A stretch of DNA of 40,399 bases from Acidobacteriota bacterium. GTDB taxonomy: Bacteria; Acidobacteriota; Terriglobia; Terriglobales; Acidobacteriaceae. Shown in pieces: positions 1 through 8,593 of this stretch. Position numbers and translations under genes: made by a program. Position 1 is the first letter of the stretch. The number at the start of each line of letters is the position of its first letter. The stretch lies in contig JAJXWA010000021.1 of the NCBI GenBank assembly GCA_021781795.1, positions 1-40,399 of the forward strand, written 5' to 3'. Below the pieces are notes generated by a model that worked only from the letters and a program-made list of their open reading frames with translations, searched no databases and was not told the origin of the DNA.

Positions 1-507
1 CCCGAACCTCTCCAGATGAACCTGCTCGTCGATCAGGACACATTCACCGTCATCGCTCTCGACAAGAGCATCCGCTTCGGCGCCACCTATGAGTACCGCG
101 CCCAGCGTGTTGCGCGTGTTGCGGTGAACGGCCAGACGCTCGAACTTGCTGGAGATCTCACTGCGCCTGTTCGCATTGAGGCGACGGATGTATTTCCTCC
201 CGCGGTGCCCACAGGACTGGCTGCAGTGGCAACCGCTGCGCAGGACAACGTGCCCGCCTCCATTGATCTGAGTTGGCAGCCGGACACTGAGCCGGACCTT
301 GCCGGCTACTTTGTCTATCGTAGGGAAGACGCGAAACCGTGGAAGCGCATCTCCCCCGCCCAGCCCGTCGTCGGTCCTGCGTTTCACGACGCTGGCGTTG
401 AGCCCGGCCACACCTATCACTACGCTGTGAGCGCCGTAGACCAGGGCGGCCATGAGAGCGCGCGCTCCGCTGAAGCCGAAGAGACGGCGCCCGCAGGCGA
501 CCATTGA
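1..507 (+). CDS. Fibronectin type III domain protein, C-terminal part (5' truncated by window)
   Basis: The reading frame is open from base 1, so the start lies upstream of the window; the first internal ATG is at 16. The last ~100 residues have the pattern of a fibronectin type III domain: a Pro-rich entry (PPAVPTGLAA), a strand ending in LSWQP, then DLAGYFVYRRE, and a YHYAVSAVDQGG strand near the end. Fn3 domains are beta-sandwich binding or spacer modules, common in secreted and lipoprotein products of Acidobacteriota. The N-terminal part, which would show a signal peptide or catalytic domain, is not visible, so the overall function cannot be given. The next gene starts 25 bp downstream and may be co-transcribed. 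Confidence 0.8.
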   Translation, partial: PEPLQMNLLVDQDTFTVIALDKSIRFGATYEYRAQRVARVAVNGQTLELAGDLTAPVRIEATDVFPPAVPTGLAAVATAAQDNVPASIDLSWQPDTEPDLAGYFVYRREDAKPWKRISPAQPVVGPAFHDAGVEPGHTYHYAVSAVDQGGHESARSAEAEETAPAGDH

Positions 508-532
508 AGCTGGTCCAAGGAGACTCTGCCCC

Positions 533-1348
533 ATGAAGACTTGCCGCTTTCTGCACGATGGCACAGCGCATTATGGCGTTGTAGAAGAGCGCAACGGCAC
601 GCTCTGGATCACCGGACCTGCGCCGATTCCCGAAGAAGACCGGGCCGCGCAACTTGCGAACCTTCGCGGCAATGCGCGGACGGCCTTTGCGCCCATGCCT
701 CTGAGCGCCGCGAAGCTGCTGCCGCCCGTGACGCCGGGCAAGATCATCTGCGTGGGCCGCAACTACCGCGACCACGCAAAAGAGCTGGGCAATGAGGTTC
801 CTCAGGAGCCGCTCCTCTTCTTCAAGCCAATCTCTTCACTGCTCGCACCCGGAGGCACGGTCGTGATGCCGCGCGTCGCGGAGCGCATCGACTTCGAGGG
901 CGAGCTGACTGTGGTGATTGGCCGCCGCGCCAGCAAGCTCAAGCCAGACGCCGACTGGCGCAGCTACGTGCGCGGCTACACCATCGCCAATGACGTGACG
1001 GCGCGCGACCTGCAAAAGAAGGACGGTCAGTGGACCCGCGCCAAAGGCTTCGACTCGTTCTGCCCGGTCGGCCCCATCCTCAGCGACGAAGTGGACCCCG
1101 AATCTGGTCTGACCGTGGAAACCCGCGTGAACGGCGAGCTGCGCCAGCATGGCTCGACGACAGACTTCATCTTCTCCATTTCACAACTGCTTGCGTATAT
1201 CACAGCAGCCATTACGCTTGAACCCGGCGATCTGCTGCTGACCGGCACGCCTGCGGGCGTGGCTGCGCTCGCGCATGGCGACCGCGTCGAGGTCTCCATC
1301 ACCGGCCTCGGCACCTTATCTAACCCCTTTGCAGTGGAGGCAAATTAA
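533..1348 (+). CDS. Fumarylacetoacetate hydrolase family protein
   Basis: A 271-residue protein of the FAH / 2-hydroxyhepta-2,4-diene-1,7-dioate isomerase superfamily. These are cytosolic Mg/Mn enzymes that hydrolyse or decarboxylate beta-diketo acids. A short N-terminal domain (1-65) precedes the catalytic fold. Visible landmarks are ICVGRNYRDHAKE (72-84), the metal-ligand acids E122 and E124 in DFEGELTVVIG, D154 in ANDVTARD, the KGFDSFCPVGP loop (171-181) and the C-terminal GDLLLTGTPAGV strand. The frame is open further upstream, to 452, but ATG 533 is preferred: it has AAGGAG at 517-522, lies outside the preceding gene, and starts where family homology begins. The exact substrate cannot be inferred; the neighbours (Fn3 protein, transaldolase) give no pathway hint. 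Confidence 0.9.
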   Translation: MKTCRFLHDGTAHYGVVEERNGTLWITGPAPIPEEDRAAQLANLRGNARTAFAPMPLSAAKLLPPVTPGKIICVGRNYRDHAKELGNEVPQEPLLFFKPISSLLAPGGTVVMPRVAERIDFEGELTVVIGRRASKLKPDADWRSYVRGYTIANDVTARDLQKKDGQWTRAKGFDSFCPVGPILSDEVDPESGLTVETRVNGELRQHGSTTDFIFSISQLLAYITAAITLEPGDLLLTGTPAGVAALAHGDRVEVSITGLGTLSNPFAVEAN

Positions 1349-1463
1349 CGCACAGCTTGCGTGAAGCAACCTCCTTTGCTCTGGAGAATCCAAACAGAAG
1401 TAGACTGAGATTGAACCGAACTGGGCAGGGACCCGCTTCCCCACCGACCCAACAGGAGGAATC

Positions 1464-2465
1464 ATGCCGCAGAATCTACTCGAGCAGTTGCGCAAGTTCA
1501 CCGTGGTGGTGGCCGATACCGGCGACATCGAGGCGATGGAACAGTTCCGCCCGCAGGACGCCACGACCAATCCCTCGCTGATTACCGCGGCCGCGCAGAT
1601 GCCGCAGTACCAGCCCATCGTGGACAGCGTTCTGAAAGAAGCGCGCAACGAACTCGGCGAATCGGCTGCGGACCAGGCCGTCGCAAACCTCGCATTTCAG
1701 AGGCTCGCCATCGCCTTCGGCAAGAAGATCCTGCAGATCGTCCCGGGCCGCGTGAGCACTGAGGTCGATGCCCGCCTCTCCTACGATACCGAAGCGACAA
1801 TCAAGCAAGCGCGCGCCATCATCGCGCAGTATGATGCAGCCGGCATCGGGCGCAATCATGTCCTCATCAAGATTGCCTCCACCTGGGAAGGCATTCGCGC
1901 CGCCGAAGTTCTGGAGAAGGAAGGCATACACTGCAACCTGACGCTGCTCTTCGGTCTGCACCAGGCTATCGCCGCGGCAGAGGCCGGCGCGACGCTGATC
2001 TCGCCGTTCGTGGGCCGCATCCTCGACTGGTACAAGAAGGACACGGGGAAGGACTTTCAGGGCGCGGACGACCCCGGTGTGCAATCCGTGACGCGCATTT
2101 ACAACTACTTCAAAAGGTTTGGCTACAAGACTGTCGTCATGGGAGCCAGTTTCCGCAATATCGGTGAGATTACGGAGCTGGCCGGTTGCGACCTGCTCAC
2201 CATCTCGCCGCAGCTTCTGGCCGAGCTGGAGTCTACGCAGGCTGACCTGCCGCGGAAGCTCGACGCCAAAGCAGCCGCGTCCATGCCGATTGAGAAGATC
2301 GCCATCGACAAGGCAACCTTCGATAGAATGCACGCTGCCGATCGCATGGCCACTGACAAACTCAAGGAAGGCATCGAGGGCTTCTCTGCTGCGCTCGTCA
2401 AGCTGGAGACAATGCTTGCCAAGCGACTTGCGGAACTGGAGCAGCGCGCAACCGCAAACGTATAG
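1464..2465 (+). CDS. tal: Transaldolase (TalB type)
   Basis: A 333-residue classical (TalA/TalB-like) transaldolase of the non-oxidative pentose phosphate pathway. It transfers a dihydroxyacetone unit from sedoheptulose-7-phosphate to glyceraldehyde-3-phosphate in the cytosol. The signatures DATTNPSLI (32-40), the Schiff-base lysine K136 in [19 protein letters not shown] and [13 protein letters not shown] are all present, and the length matches the ~317-residue family. The start ATG has a strong AGGAGG at 1455-1460, three bases upstream of it. A 115-bp gap separates it from the FAH gene, so it may have its own promoter. A clear intrinsic terminator follows at 2494. Confidence 0.97.
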   Translation: MPQNLLEQLRKFTVVVADTGDIEAMEQFRPQDATTNPSLITAAAQMPQYQPIVDSVLKEARNELGESAADQAVANLAFQRLAIAFGKKILQIVPGRVSTEVDARLSYDTEATIKQARAIIAQYDAAGIGRNHVLIKIASTWEGIRAAEVLEKEGIHCNLTLLFGLHQAIAAAEAGATLISPFVGRILDWYKKDTGKDFQGADDPGVQSVTRIYNYFKRFGYKTVVMGASFRNIGEITELAGCDLLTISPQLLAELESTQADLPRKLDAKAAASMPIEKIAIDKATFDRMHAADRMATDKLKEGIEGFSAALVKLETMLAKRLAELEQRATANV

Positions 2466-2493
2466 TGAACGCATTTCGCAGCTCGAGTGAGCC

Positions 2494-2525
2494 AAAGGGC
2501 AGCCCAGCGGCTGCCCTTTGCTTTT
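2494..2525 (+). terminator. Intrinsic terminator of tal
   Basis: A perfect 10-bp stem, AAAGGGCAGC (2494-2503) with GCTGCCCTTT (2510-2519), closes a 6-nt loop and is followed by a T-rich tract (GCTTTTG). It sits 28 bp after the tal stop codon. Confidence 0.9.
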
Positions 2526-2585
2526 GCTGCCAAGTGCGTGTTTGCACTCATGACCTGCATCTGCCAACAAAGTTGTAGCCACGTC

Positions 2586-2626
2586 TTGGCAAACGCAACA
2601 TTTTCGATATTCTCAGTGTCAACACT
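2586..2626 (+). promoter_or_regulatory. Candidate promoter and palindromic operator upstream of the 2725 gene
   Basis: TTGGCA (2586-2591) and TATTCT (2608-2613) form a sigma70-like pair with a 16-bp spacer. The predicted start point falls in AGTGTCAACACT (2615-2626), a perfect AGTGT/ACACT inverted repeat with a 2-bp centre. Seen directly as sequence; the regulatory role is inferred. Confidence 0.4.
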
Positions 2627-2724
2627 TTGTAGATTGGGAAGTGGCTGGCATCCCCGGCTGCAGCAAGCACAGAGCCGGCCACCACCCTGGAAAAGGCCGC
2701 TCGTGCGCGGCCAGGGAGGTCAGT

Positions 2725-3255
2725 GTGCAGGCATCCACGCACCCGTTGGAACCCTTCTTTCACCAGGCTGTGAGAAACAGCTACGAAGGCAAGCTTGGAC
2801 TGCATGACCCCGACATCACCACCTATGTCGCGCGCCTGCTCTGCGAGTTTTCTCAGGCCGACAAGCTCTACGCTGTGCGTGATTCCATGGGCCATCCGAT
2901 CGAAGAGCTCAGCGCGCTCTTCGAGGCCGCCGACCCGGTGAACGGCACCGCGCCCTCCTTTGACGCCGAGCGCGCCGTACGCAAATACATTGGCGATTAC
3001 GCGCTCTTTGTCGGCGGTATGTACCCGGACGCGATGAAATCCGGCCATCGGCGCGGTCCGCATGCCACACTCGGTCAGCTCATCCAGGCCGGCAAGGAAA
3101 GCTACTACATCGTCAGCCAGTTCAATCTCTTCGAGTATGAGCCGGAAGCGCCGCTCTTCGCGCGCCTGTCCGACGGCTTCGAGCGCTGCGTACTGGGCCT
3201 TGCGCTCGTGCGAGACGAACTGCACAAGCGCAAAGAGTTGCCTGCACTGAACTGA
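2725..3255 (+). CDS. Conserved hypothetical protein
   Basis: I do not recognise this ~176-residue protein. It has no signal peptide or membrane segment and is predicted to be mostly helical and acidic/aromatic (for example CEFSQADKLYAVRD and SYYIVSQFNLFEYEP). Its size, codon use and third-position GC resemble those of the neighbouring real genes. The frame is open back to 2641. I chose GTG 2725 because GGGAGG ends 6 bases upstream at 2719, and because residues encoded before it look like low-complexity intergenic sequence. It is preceded by a candidate promoter with an operator-like palindrome and converges on the VOC gene with an 18-bp gap. The product may be cytosolic; no function is proposed. 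Confidence 0.75.
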   Translation: MQASTHPLEPFFHQAVRNSYEGKLGLHDPDITTYVARLLCEFSQADKLYAVRDSMGHPIEELSALFEAADPVNGTAPSFDAERAVRKYIGDYALFVGGMYPDAMKSGHRRGPHATLGQLIQAGKESYYIVSQFNLFEYEPEAPLFARLSDGFERCVLGLALVRDELHKRKELPALN

Positions 3256-3273
3256 CGCTGGTGGCCGCTGTCT

Positions 3274-3639
3274 CTACTCGGACCAGACGGCGAGCGTGTT
3301 CCCCGCACCATCGGCAAAGTGGAAGCGTCTGCCTCCGGGAAACTCGAAGGTTGGCACAACGATGCTTCCACCCGCGGCGCGAATCGCCGAATCCGTTGCG
3401 GCAAGATCGGCCGAGTACAACACCACGAGCGGTGCGGTGCGCACCGGTTCAGGAACGACGGCAGCCTTGTAGAATCCGCCGTCGATGCCGGCGCTGGCCG
3501 CACTGAAGGCCGCGTAGTCCGGCCCGTAGTCCTGAAAGCTCCAGCCGAAGACGGACGTGTAGAACCGCTTGACCTGCTCGATGTCGGTCGCTGCAAACTC
3601 GATGTAGTCGATCCGGTGGTGCTGTTCCCGGTGGCTCAT
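3274..3639 (-). CDS. VOC (glyoxalase/bleomycin-resistance fold) family protein
   Basis: A 121-residue single-module vicinal oxygen chelate protein. The beta-alpha-beta-beta-beta pattern starts with IDYIEFAATDIEQVKRFYTSVFGW and ends in FHFADGAGNTLAVW, typical of the YP_/CFP30-like VOC subfamily. Family members act as dimers that bind a divalent metal, or have lost catalysis. The ATG at 3639 has GGAGAG about 6 bases upstream; an upstream in-frame extension to 3744 is judged spurious. Substrate unknown. It is transcribed towards the 2725 gene, and about 240 bp separate its start from the end of the TonB receptor, with no convincing feature in between. Confidence 0.88.
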   Translation of the reverse strand: MSHREQHHRIDYIEFAATDIEQVKRFYTSVFGWSFQDYGPDYAAFSAASAGIDGGFYKAAVVPEPVRTAPLVVLYSADLAATDSAIRAAGGSIVVPTFEFPGGRRFHFADGAGNTLAVWSE

Positions 3640-3881
3640 GGCATCTCTCCTTGTGTGTTCCAGTGCATGCAGGCGAGGGAACGGAGGCGCGAATGCAGGG
3701 GCAGGCGCACCATTCCCTAGGTGCTCTGATACGCCTCCATCCACATTCCCTCAAGAGCAGGAGAGTGCAGGTAGAGCCCGCTGGTTAAACTTCGGCGCGG
3801 ACTGCCGAGGTACGAAAATATCTTACCGGAGGGTGTTGCACTTGCGGAAAGAGTTTGCGTGGCAAAAAAGAAGGCCCAGCT

Positions 3882-5711
3882 TCAGCGCTCCAATTGCACA
3901 GCAAAGCCAGCAACGATCGAGCGCCCCGGCATGTTTACACCACTGATCTCCTGATAGCCCGTGTTGCTGAGATTGCTGAGCCGGAGATAGGGCCGCAGCC
4001 TTCCGGCGTCATGCGTGAGCGTCGCGCCCCACACCGGGTACACCGACTGCTGATACCGCTGCGCAATCTGAACCGTGTGCGTCATCACCCACTGATGCGC
4101 GGCGGCCATCGTCCACGTCGCCATCACGTTCTGCACCGGATAGTTGAAGATGTACTCCGACTGCAGCCCGTGCAGCGCGCTCTGCCCCCCATGCAGCGCC
4201 GTCCATGCAATCCGCACCGTCTGCGTGCGCACTGGTATCCACGTCGCCGTCGCCTCCACGCCCACGAAGTGCAACCCGCTCAGATTGGTTGCCTGCCACT
4301 GCGCTGTCGACGTGGCGCGCACATAGTCAATGGCATTGTGCTCGCGTGTGTAGAAGCCCGTCCCCGAAAGTGTCAGCTTGGGCGAAGGATTCCAGTCCGC
4401 TCCCCCATCGCCCGACCACGCCGACTCCGGCTGCAGATTGGGATCGCCTATCGTCGTCGGGTCAGAGTAGTACAGGTCCGTGTACGTGGGAATGCGAAAT
4501 CCGTAGCCGCCGCTCGCGCGCAGCTTCAGGCTCTGCGCCACGCGCAGGCTGCCCGCCAGTTGCGGCGACCGCACTGCCGGAATTCCGCCGGAGAAGATCT
4601 CCTCGCGCATCCCTGCGGCCACGCTCCACCGCCGCGCAGACGGGCGCAGATCGAAGTCCACATATCCCGCGCCACGGTTGCGCGCATGGTCGCCCAGATT
4701 GTTGCTCACGATGCTGTCACCATCCGCCTCCAGCCCCATCAGGAGCGCCGAAGACCCGGTGATGCTGTGCGTATAGCGCAGATTTCCCTGCCACGATCCA
4801 TCCACGTGATTGTTTTCATAGATCGCAGGATTGTCCCGCACCAGGATGAATTCGTCCGTGTGCCGCCGGTAGCCATAAGCCGCCGTCACATGCGCGCCCA
4901 TTTCCTGTCGCACCGATGCAAACCAGCCCTTTGTCCGCTCCCACGACGGAAAGTTGCCGTAGAACTGATTCGCGCCAAATGCCCGGTCGCTTCCGGCGAA
5001 CAGAAAGTCGGTCACGCCCAGCCGCGATCCTGCCCACGTCTCCAGCGAAGCATCTTCGTTGCGATAGTCGCGATCGGGCATAAATCCCGTTGAAAAATTA
5101 CGACTCCCCGTCACGCGTCCGCTCCATGCGCGGTACGTCCCGCCCCCGATGAACGACTGCTCGTTCTCGCCAAAGTTGCCCGCTCCGGCCCGCACGCGAA
5201 GTGAATCGTGATTCGGGGCAGCGGTAATAAAGTCCACCACACCGCTGAGCGCATCCACCCCGTGCAGTGTGGACCCAGCGCCTTCCAGCACCTGAATCTG
5301 ATCCATCGCATCCAGCGGGACAGGGAGGTCCAGATCATGATGCGCCGTCTGACTGTCGTTGATCCGAAAGCCGTTCAGCAGCACCAGCGTCTGGGCGAAG
5401 CTGCCGCCCCGCAGCGCAATATCGGCCTGTGCGCCGCCCGCGCCGCGCTGTTCCAGAAAGAGAGATGAGTCCTGCCGCAGAAAGCCCAGAGGAGAATCCG
5501 CGGCGAGCTTCTGCCCCTGCAGCGGCAGCACGACCACGGCGCGCGGCGACTCTGCCAGCGGTACCGGAGTGGCCGAGCCGAGAACAACCATGGTTTCAGG
5601 CTGCGCCTGGATGCCGGGGCGTTGCGGCTGCGCCGCATCCTGCGGAAAGGCGAAGGAACCGTTGAGCGCAAACACGAGAAGAGGCAAGGAGCTCCGATAG
5701 GCAAGGCGCAT
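3882..5711 (-). CDS. TonB-dependent outer-membrane receptor (BtuB-like)
   Basis: A 609-residue TonB-dependent receptor. The N-terminus (MRLAYRSSLPLLVFALNGSF) is a signal peptide; a TonB-box-like ETMVVLGS follows. The plug domain covers about residues 40-160, with the hallmarks DIALRGGSFAQTLVLLNGFR, DQIQVLEGAGSTLHG and DALSGVVDF. The remainder is a 22-strand-type barrel with alternating aromatic strands. The length equals that of BtuB-type cobalamin receptors, but the ligand cannot be assigned and there is no cobalamin riboswitch in the 101-bp upstream region. The ATG at 5711 was chosen because the signal peptide starts there. It is divergent from a MarR-family gene, and a palindrome lies between the two, suggesting regulation by that protein. 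Confidence 0.9.
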   Translation of the reverse strand: MRLAYRSSLPLLVFALNGSFAFPQDAAQPQRPGIQAQPETMVVLGSATPVPLAESPRAVVVLPLQGQKLAADSPLGFLRQDSSLFLEQRGAGGAQADIALRGGSFAQTLVLLNGFRINDSQTAHHDLDLPVPLDAMDQIQVLEGAGSTLHGVDALSGVVDFITAAPNHDSLRVRAGAGNFGENEQSFIGGGTYRAWSGRVTGSRNFSTGFMPDRDYRNEDASLETWAGSRLGVTDFLFAGSDRAFGANQFYGNFPSWERTKGWFASVRQEMGAHVTAAYGYRRHTDEFILVRDNPAIYENNHVDGSWQGNLRYTHSITGSSALLMGLEADGDSIVSNNLGDHARNRGAGYVDFDLRPSARRWSVAAGMREEIFSGGIPAVRSPQLAGSLRVAQSLKLRASGGYGFRIPTYTDLYYSDPTTIGDPNLQPESAWSGDGGADWNPSPKLTLSGTGFYTREHNAIDYVRATSTAQWQATNLSGLHFVGVEATATWIPVRTQTVRIAWTALHGGQSALHGLQSEYIFNYPVQNVMATWTMAAAHQWVMTHTVQIAQRYQQSVYPVWGATLTHDAGRLRPYLRLSNLSNTGYQEISGVNMPGRSIVAGFAVQLER

Positions 5712-5778
5712 AGGGAAGATTCCTGCGTATCCTCGCCTATTGGCGCGACCGCGGCAATCATAATTTAAGATTGCTCTA

Positions 5779-5801
5779 AATAGTTGAACGAATAAACTAT
5801 T
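5779..5801. promoter_or_regulatory. Candidate MarR operator palindrome
   Basis: AATAGTT (5779-5785) and AACTATT (5795-5801) form a perfect 7-bp inverted repeat with a 9-bp AT-rich centre. It lies in the 101-bp divergent region, immediately before the Shine-Dalgarno of the MarR gene (AAGGA, 5803-5807). Size and position fit an autoregulatory MarR-dimer site that could also affect the TonB receptor. Binding is inferred. Confidence 0.5.
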
Positions 5802-5812
5802 GAAGGAAACCA

Positions 5813-6256
5813 ATGCGGATCAACGCATTTCTCCATGAAAGCCCCATGTTTGCCGTCAGCCGAGCGGCGCGAAGCTTTGAGGCGCTCAGCGCGCGCTCTC
5901 TCGCCGCCGACGACCTCACCTTTCTCGAAGGGCTGGTGCTTGCTGCGCTCTTTTTCGAGTCTCCGCAGCCGGTTAAGCCCTCTCAGCTCTCGGCCACATT
6001 CCACACCAGCCGCGGCAATGTAAGCCACTGCGTCTCTTCGCTTGAGGCTAAAGAACTCTTGCAGCGGCGCATCGATCCCGAGGACGCCCGTGTCATTCTG
6101 CTGACACTGAAGCCGCAAGGCAAACGGGCCGCTCTGCGCGTCATTGCCGCCTTTGACGCGCTACAGCGGAGCTTTGAAAAGCAGACGGGGAAAGCCGCTT
6201 TGCGAGCAATGCTGGCCACGCTCGCGCGGCTTGAAGCGCTCCACGGAGAAGGCTGA
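5813..6256 (+). CDS. MarR-family transcriptional regulator
   Basis: A 147-residue protein with MarR architecture: an N-terminal helix, then a winged helix-turn-helix around residues 50-105 (KPSQLSATFHTSRGNVSHCVSSLEAKELLQRRIDPEDARVILLTL, where the recognition helix is TSRGNVSHCVSSLE and the wing contains the usual DPEDxR), and C-terminal dimerisation helices. The ATG at 5813 has AAGGA 5 bases upstream. The gene is divergent from a TonB receptor, and a 7+7-bp palindrome overlaps the presumed promoter; autoregulation and control of the receptor are likely. The effector is unknown. Confidence 0.85.
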   Translation: MRINAFLHESPMFAVSRAARSFEALSARSLAADDLTFLEGLVLAALFFESPQPVKPSQLSATFHTSRGNVSHCVSSLEAKELLQRRIDPEDARVILLTLKPQGKRAALRVIAAFDALQRSFEKQTGKAALRAMLATLARLEALHGEG

Positions 6257-6273
6257 GCTTTGCTCTACGCGGT

Positions 6274-7776
6274 CTATAGAATGTAGCGGCTCAGGTCCTG
6301 GTCGCGCACGATGTTCGCCACCATGTCTTTCACGTACTGCGGCGTGATGGTGAACACCTTCTCCGGACCCGATGCGGTCATGCGCTCCATGTAGGGCAGA
6401 GGCGCTGATGCCTCTTCGCGAATTGCCGCAGCCGCTGCCTCGGCCTTTTGCGCATCGGGTGCGCGGCGGGCCACATCCGGCGCGAGGAAGCTTACGTCTT
6501 CCAGCACGCGCTCCATGATGGTGTGCAGGCGACGCGCACCGATATTCTCCGTCGTCTCGTTGACTTTGAAGGCGAACTCCGCCATCTCGCGCAAGGCCTC
6601 CGGCGTGAACTCCAGCCGGACACCTTCCGTTTCCAGCAGCGCCGAATACTGGCGCGTCAGCGACGCCTTGGGCTCCGTCAGAATGCGGAGAAAATCCTCG
6701 ACTGTGAGTGACTTCAGCTCCACTCGAATCGGAAAGCGCCCCTGCAACTCCGGAATCAGATCGCTTGGCTTGGAGACGTGGAACGCGCCGGCCGCGATGA
6801 AGAGAATGTGATCCGTGCGCACCATGCCGTAACGCGTATTCACCGTGGTGCCTTCCACAATCGGCAGAATGTCGCGTTGCACGCCCTCGCGAGAAACGTC
6901 AGGCCCGTGCCCGCCTTCACGCCCTGCAATCTTGTCAATCTCATCGAGGAAGACGATGCCGCTCGACTCCACGCGCTCCACGGCTGCGCGATTCACCGAG
7001 TCCATGTCGATGAGCCGGCTCTCCTCTTCCTGCACCAGATAATCGAAGGCGTCGGCCACTTTCATCTTGCGCTTCTTGGTCGCGTTGCCAAAGATGTTCG
7101 GCAGCATGTCCTTGAGACTCATCTCCATGTCCTCAAGGTTCTGGTTGCTGATAATGCCAAACTGCGGCGTGCCGCGGTCGCGCACGTCAATCTCGACCAT
7201 CCTGTCGTCCAGCTTGCCCTCGCGAAACTGCTGACGCAGCTTCTCCCGCGAGCGCTGATGGCTCTCCGCCCCGGGCAGGGAAAGCTGGCCTTCCTGACCC
7301 TGGGGCGGCGCGGGAGGCGGAGGCAGAAGCACATCCAGCAGGCGTTCCTCGGCGTTCATCTCCGCGCGATCTTCCACCTCTTCCAGCCGCTCCTCGCGCA
7401 CCATGTCAATGGCGATCTCCACGAGGTCGCGAATCATCGACTCCACATCGCGGCCCACATAACCCACCTCGGTAAACTTCGAGGCCTCCACTTTGAGGAA
7501 CGGCGAATTGGTCAGCTTCGCCAGCCGTCGCGCAATCTCCGTCTTCCCCACGCCGGTGGGCCCAATCATGATGATGTTCTTGGGCATGATGTCGTCGGCC
7601 AGGTCGGGCGGCAGCTTTTGGCGACGCTGGCGGTTCCGCAGCGCAATGGCCACCGCGCGCTTGGCTGCGCGCTGACCCACCACGTGCTTGTCCAACTCGG
7701 CGACAATCTCGCGCGGCGTCATCTCGTCGAGCGAGAGATCCTGTTCTTCGGCAGATGCGGGAAGGTAGATAGCCAT
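6274..7776 (-). CDS. hslU: ATP-dependent protease ATPase subunit HslU
   Basis: A 500-residue AAA+ unfoldase that forms a hexamer feeding substrates to the HslV peptidase in the cytosol. Landmarks are the HslU N-terminus ([17 protein letters not shown]), Walker A GPTGVGKT (72-79), the pore loop [13 protein letters not shown], a long Pro/Gln-rich I-domain, Walker [10 protein letters not shown] and a C-terminus ending DLSRYIL, which inserts into HslV. It is longer than the ~443-residue E. coli protein. One visible reason is an Ala-rich insertion ([20 protein letters not shown]) about 50 residues before the end. It starts 28 bp after the hslV stop, so the two form an operon in the normal hslV-hslU order. 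Confidence 0.97.
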   Translation of the reverse strand: MAIYLPASAEEQDLSLDEMTPREIVAELDKHVVGQRAAKRAVAIALRNRQRRQKLPPDLADDIMPKNIIMIGPTGVGKTEIARRLAKLTNSPFLKVEASKFTEVGYVGRDVESMIRDLVEIAIDMVREERLEEVEDRAEMNAEERLLDVLLPPPPAPPQGQEGQLSLPGAESHQRSREKLRQQFREGKLDDRMVEIDVRDRGTPQFGIISNQNLEDMEMSLKDMLPNIFGNATKKRKMKVADAFDYLVQEEESRLIDMDSVNRAAVERVESSGIVFLDEIDKIAGREGGHGPDVSREGVQRDILPIVEGTTVNTRYGMVRTDHILFIAAGAFHVSKPSDLIPELQGRFPIRVELKSLTVEDFLRILTEPKASLTRQYSALLETEGVRLEFTPEALREMAEFAFKVNETTENIGARRLHTIMERVLEDVSFLAPDVARRAPDAQKAEAAAAAIREEASAPLPYMERMTASGPEKVFTITPQYVKDMVANIVRDQDLSRYIL

Positions 7777-7804
7777 GGGTTTCGTCGGACTGGCGACTCA
7801 ATCG

Positions 7805-8377
7805 CTAGCCCTTCAACTCCTCCATCGTGATGCGGTCATTCGTATAAATGCAGATCTCGCCGGCAATCTTCATGGCTTTTTCAGCAATCTCACGCGCACT
7901 CAGACTGGTATTCTCCAGCAGCGCGCGAGCCGCCGCCGTTGCGTAACTTCCGCCGCTGCCAATCGCGGCAATCGGTTCATCGGGATCGATCACATCGCCC
8001 GAACCCGAGATAAGGAAGGTCTGGCCCGCGTCTGCGACCACCAGTAGCGCCTCCAGGTTGCGCAGCATCTTGTCCGTGCGCCAGTCCTTGGCCAGTTCCA
8101 CGGCCGCGCGATTCAAGTTGCCGGCAAACTGCTCCAGTTTTGACTCGAAGCGCGAAAAAAGTGAGAAGGCGTCGGCGGTCGATCCGGCGAATCCGGCCAG
8201 AATCTTATCCTGATACAAGCGCCGAATCTTCTTAGCGGTGTGCTTCAGCACGTGATCGCCCAGCGTCACCTGGCCATCGGCGGCCATCACCACCTGTCCG
8301 TTCCGGCGCACGCAGATGACCGTGGTGGAGCGGACGCGCGGGCGCTCAGAATTGGAAAGAGCCTTGTCGGAAACCAA
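7805..8377 (-). CDS. hslV: ATP-dependent protease peptidase subunit HslV (TTG start, pro-leader)
   Basis: The HslV threonine peptidase, partner of HslU. The core starts [23 protein letters not shown] and includes [15 protein letters not shown] near the C-terminus. I chose TTG at 8377 as the start: GGAGGT lies 7 bases upstream and no ATG or GTG occurs between it and the catalytic Thr. This gives 190 residues with a 17-residue leader ([16 protein letters not shown]) before Thr18. In classical HslV only the initiator Met precedes the nucleophilic Thr, so this form would need propeptide removal. The frame is also open to an ATG at 8434, which would make the leader longer. Confidence 0.93.
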   Translation of the reverse strand: MVSDKALSNSERPRVRSTTVICVRRNGQVVMAADGQVTLGDHVLKHTAKKIRRLYQDKILAGFAGSTADAFSLFSRFESKLEQFAGNLNRAAVELAKDWRTDKMLRNLEALLVVADAGQTFLISGSGDVIDPDEPIAAIGSGGSYATAAARALLENTSLSAREIAEKAMKIAGEICIYTNDRITMEELKG

Positions 8378-8593
8378 GAAAGACCTCCGGAATTGCCACG
8401 TCCGGCGGACCGGTAATCCAAGCAGACGTAACACACAGTATAGGACAAAGCCTATGGCGCGGAGCGTTCTCCACGATCCTTTGCTGCAGCAGGAGACGCA
8501 CCGCGGCGGTGCAGCAGGGTTTGACGCCCCCGGCGCGGCACACTAGTTTGGAAGAGTGCGAGCCGCGCCAGCGAGTCCGCGCAAGGAGCATCC

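Noticed and set aside
1476..2582. A 368-codon open frame on the minus strand
   Set aside because: Antisense to transaldolase with no recognisable domain; a GC-rich codon-position artefact.
3855..5093. A 412-codon open frame on the plus strand
   Set aside because: Antisense to the TonB receptor; Arg/His/Pro-rich translation without family features, a shadow of the real gene.
5712..5812. Cobalamin riboswitch before the BtuB-like receptor
   Set aside because: Only 101 bp are available, with no B12-box-like sequence; the region is shared with the divergent marR.
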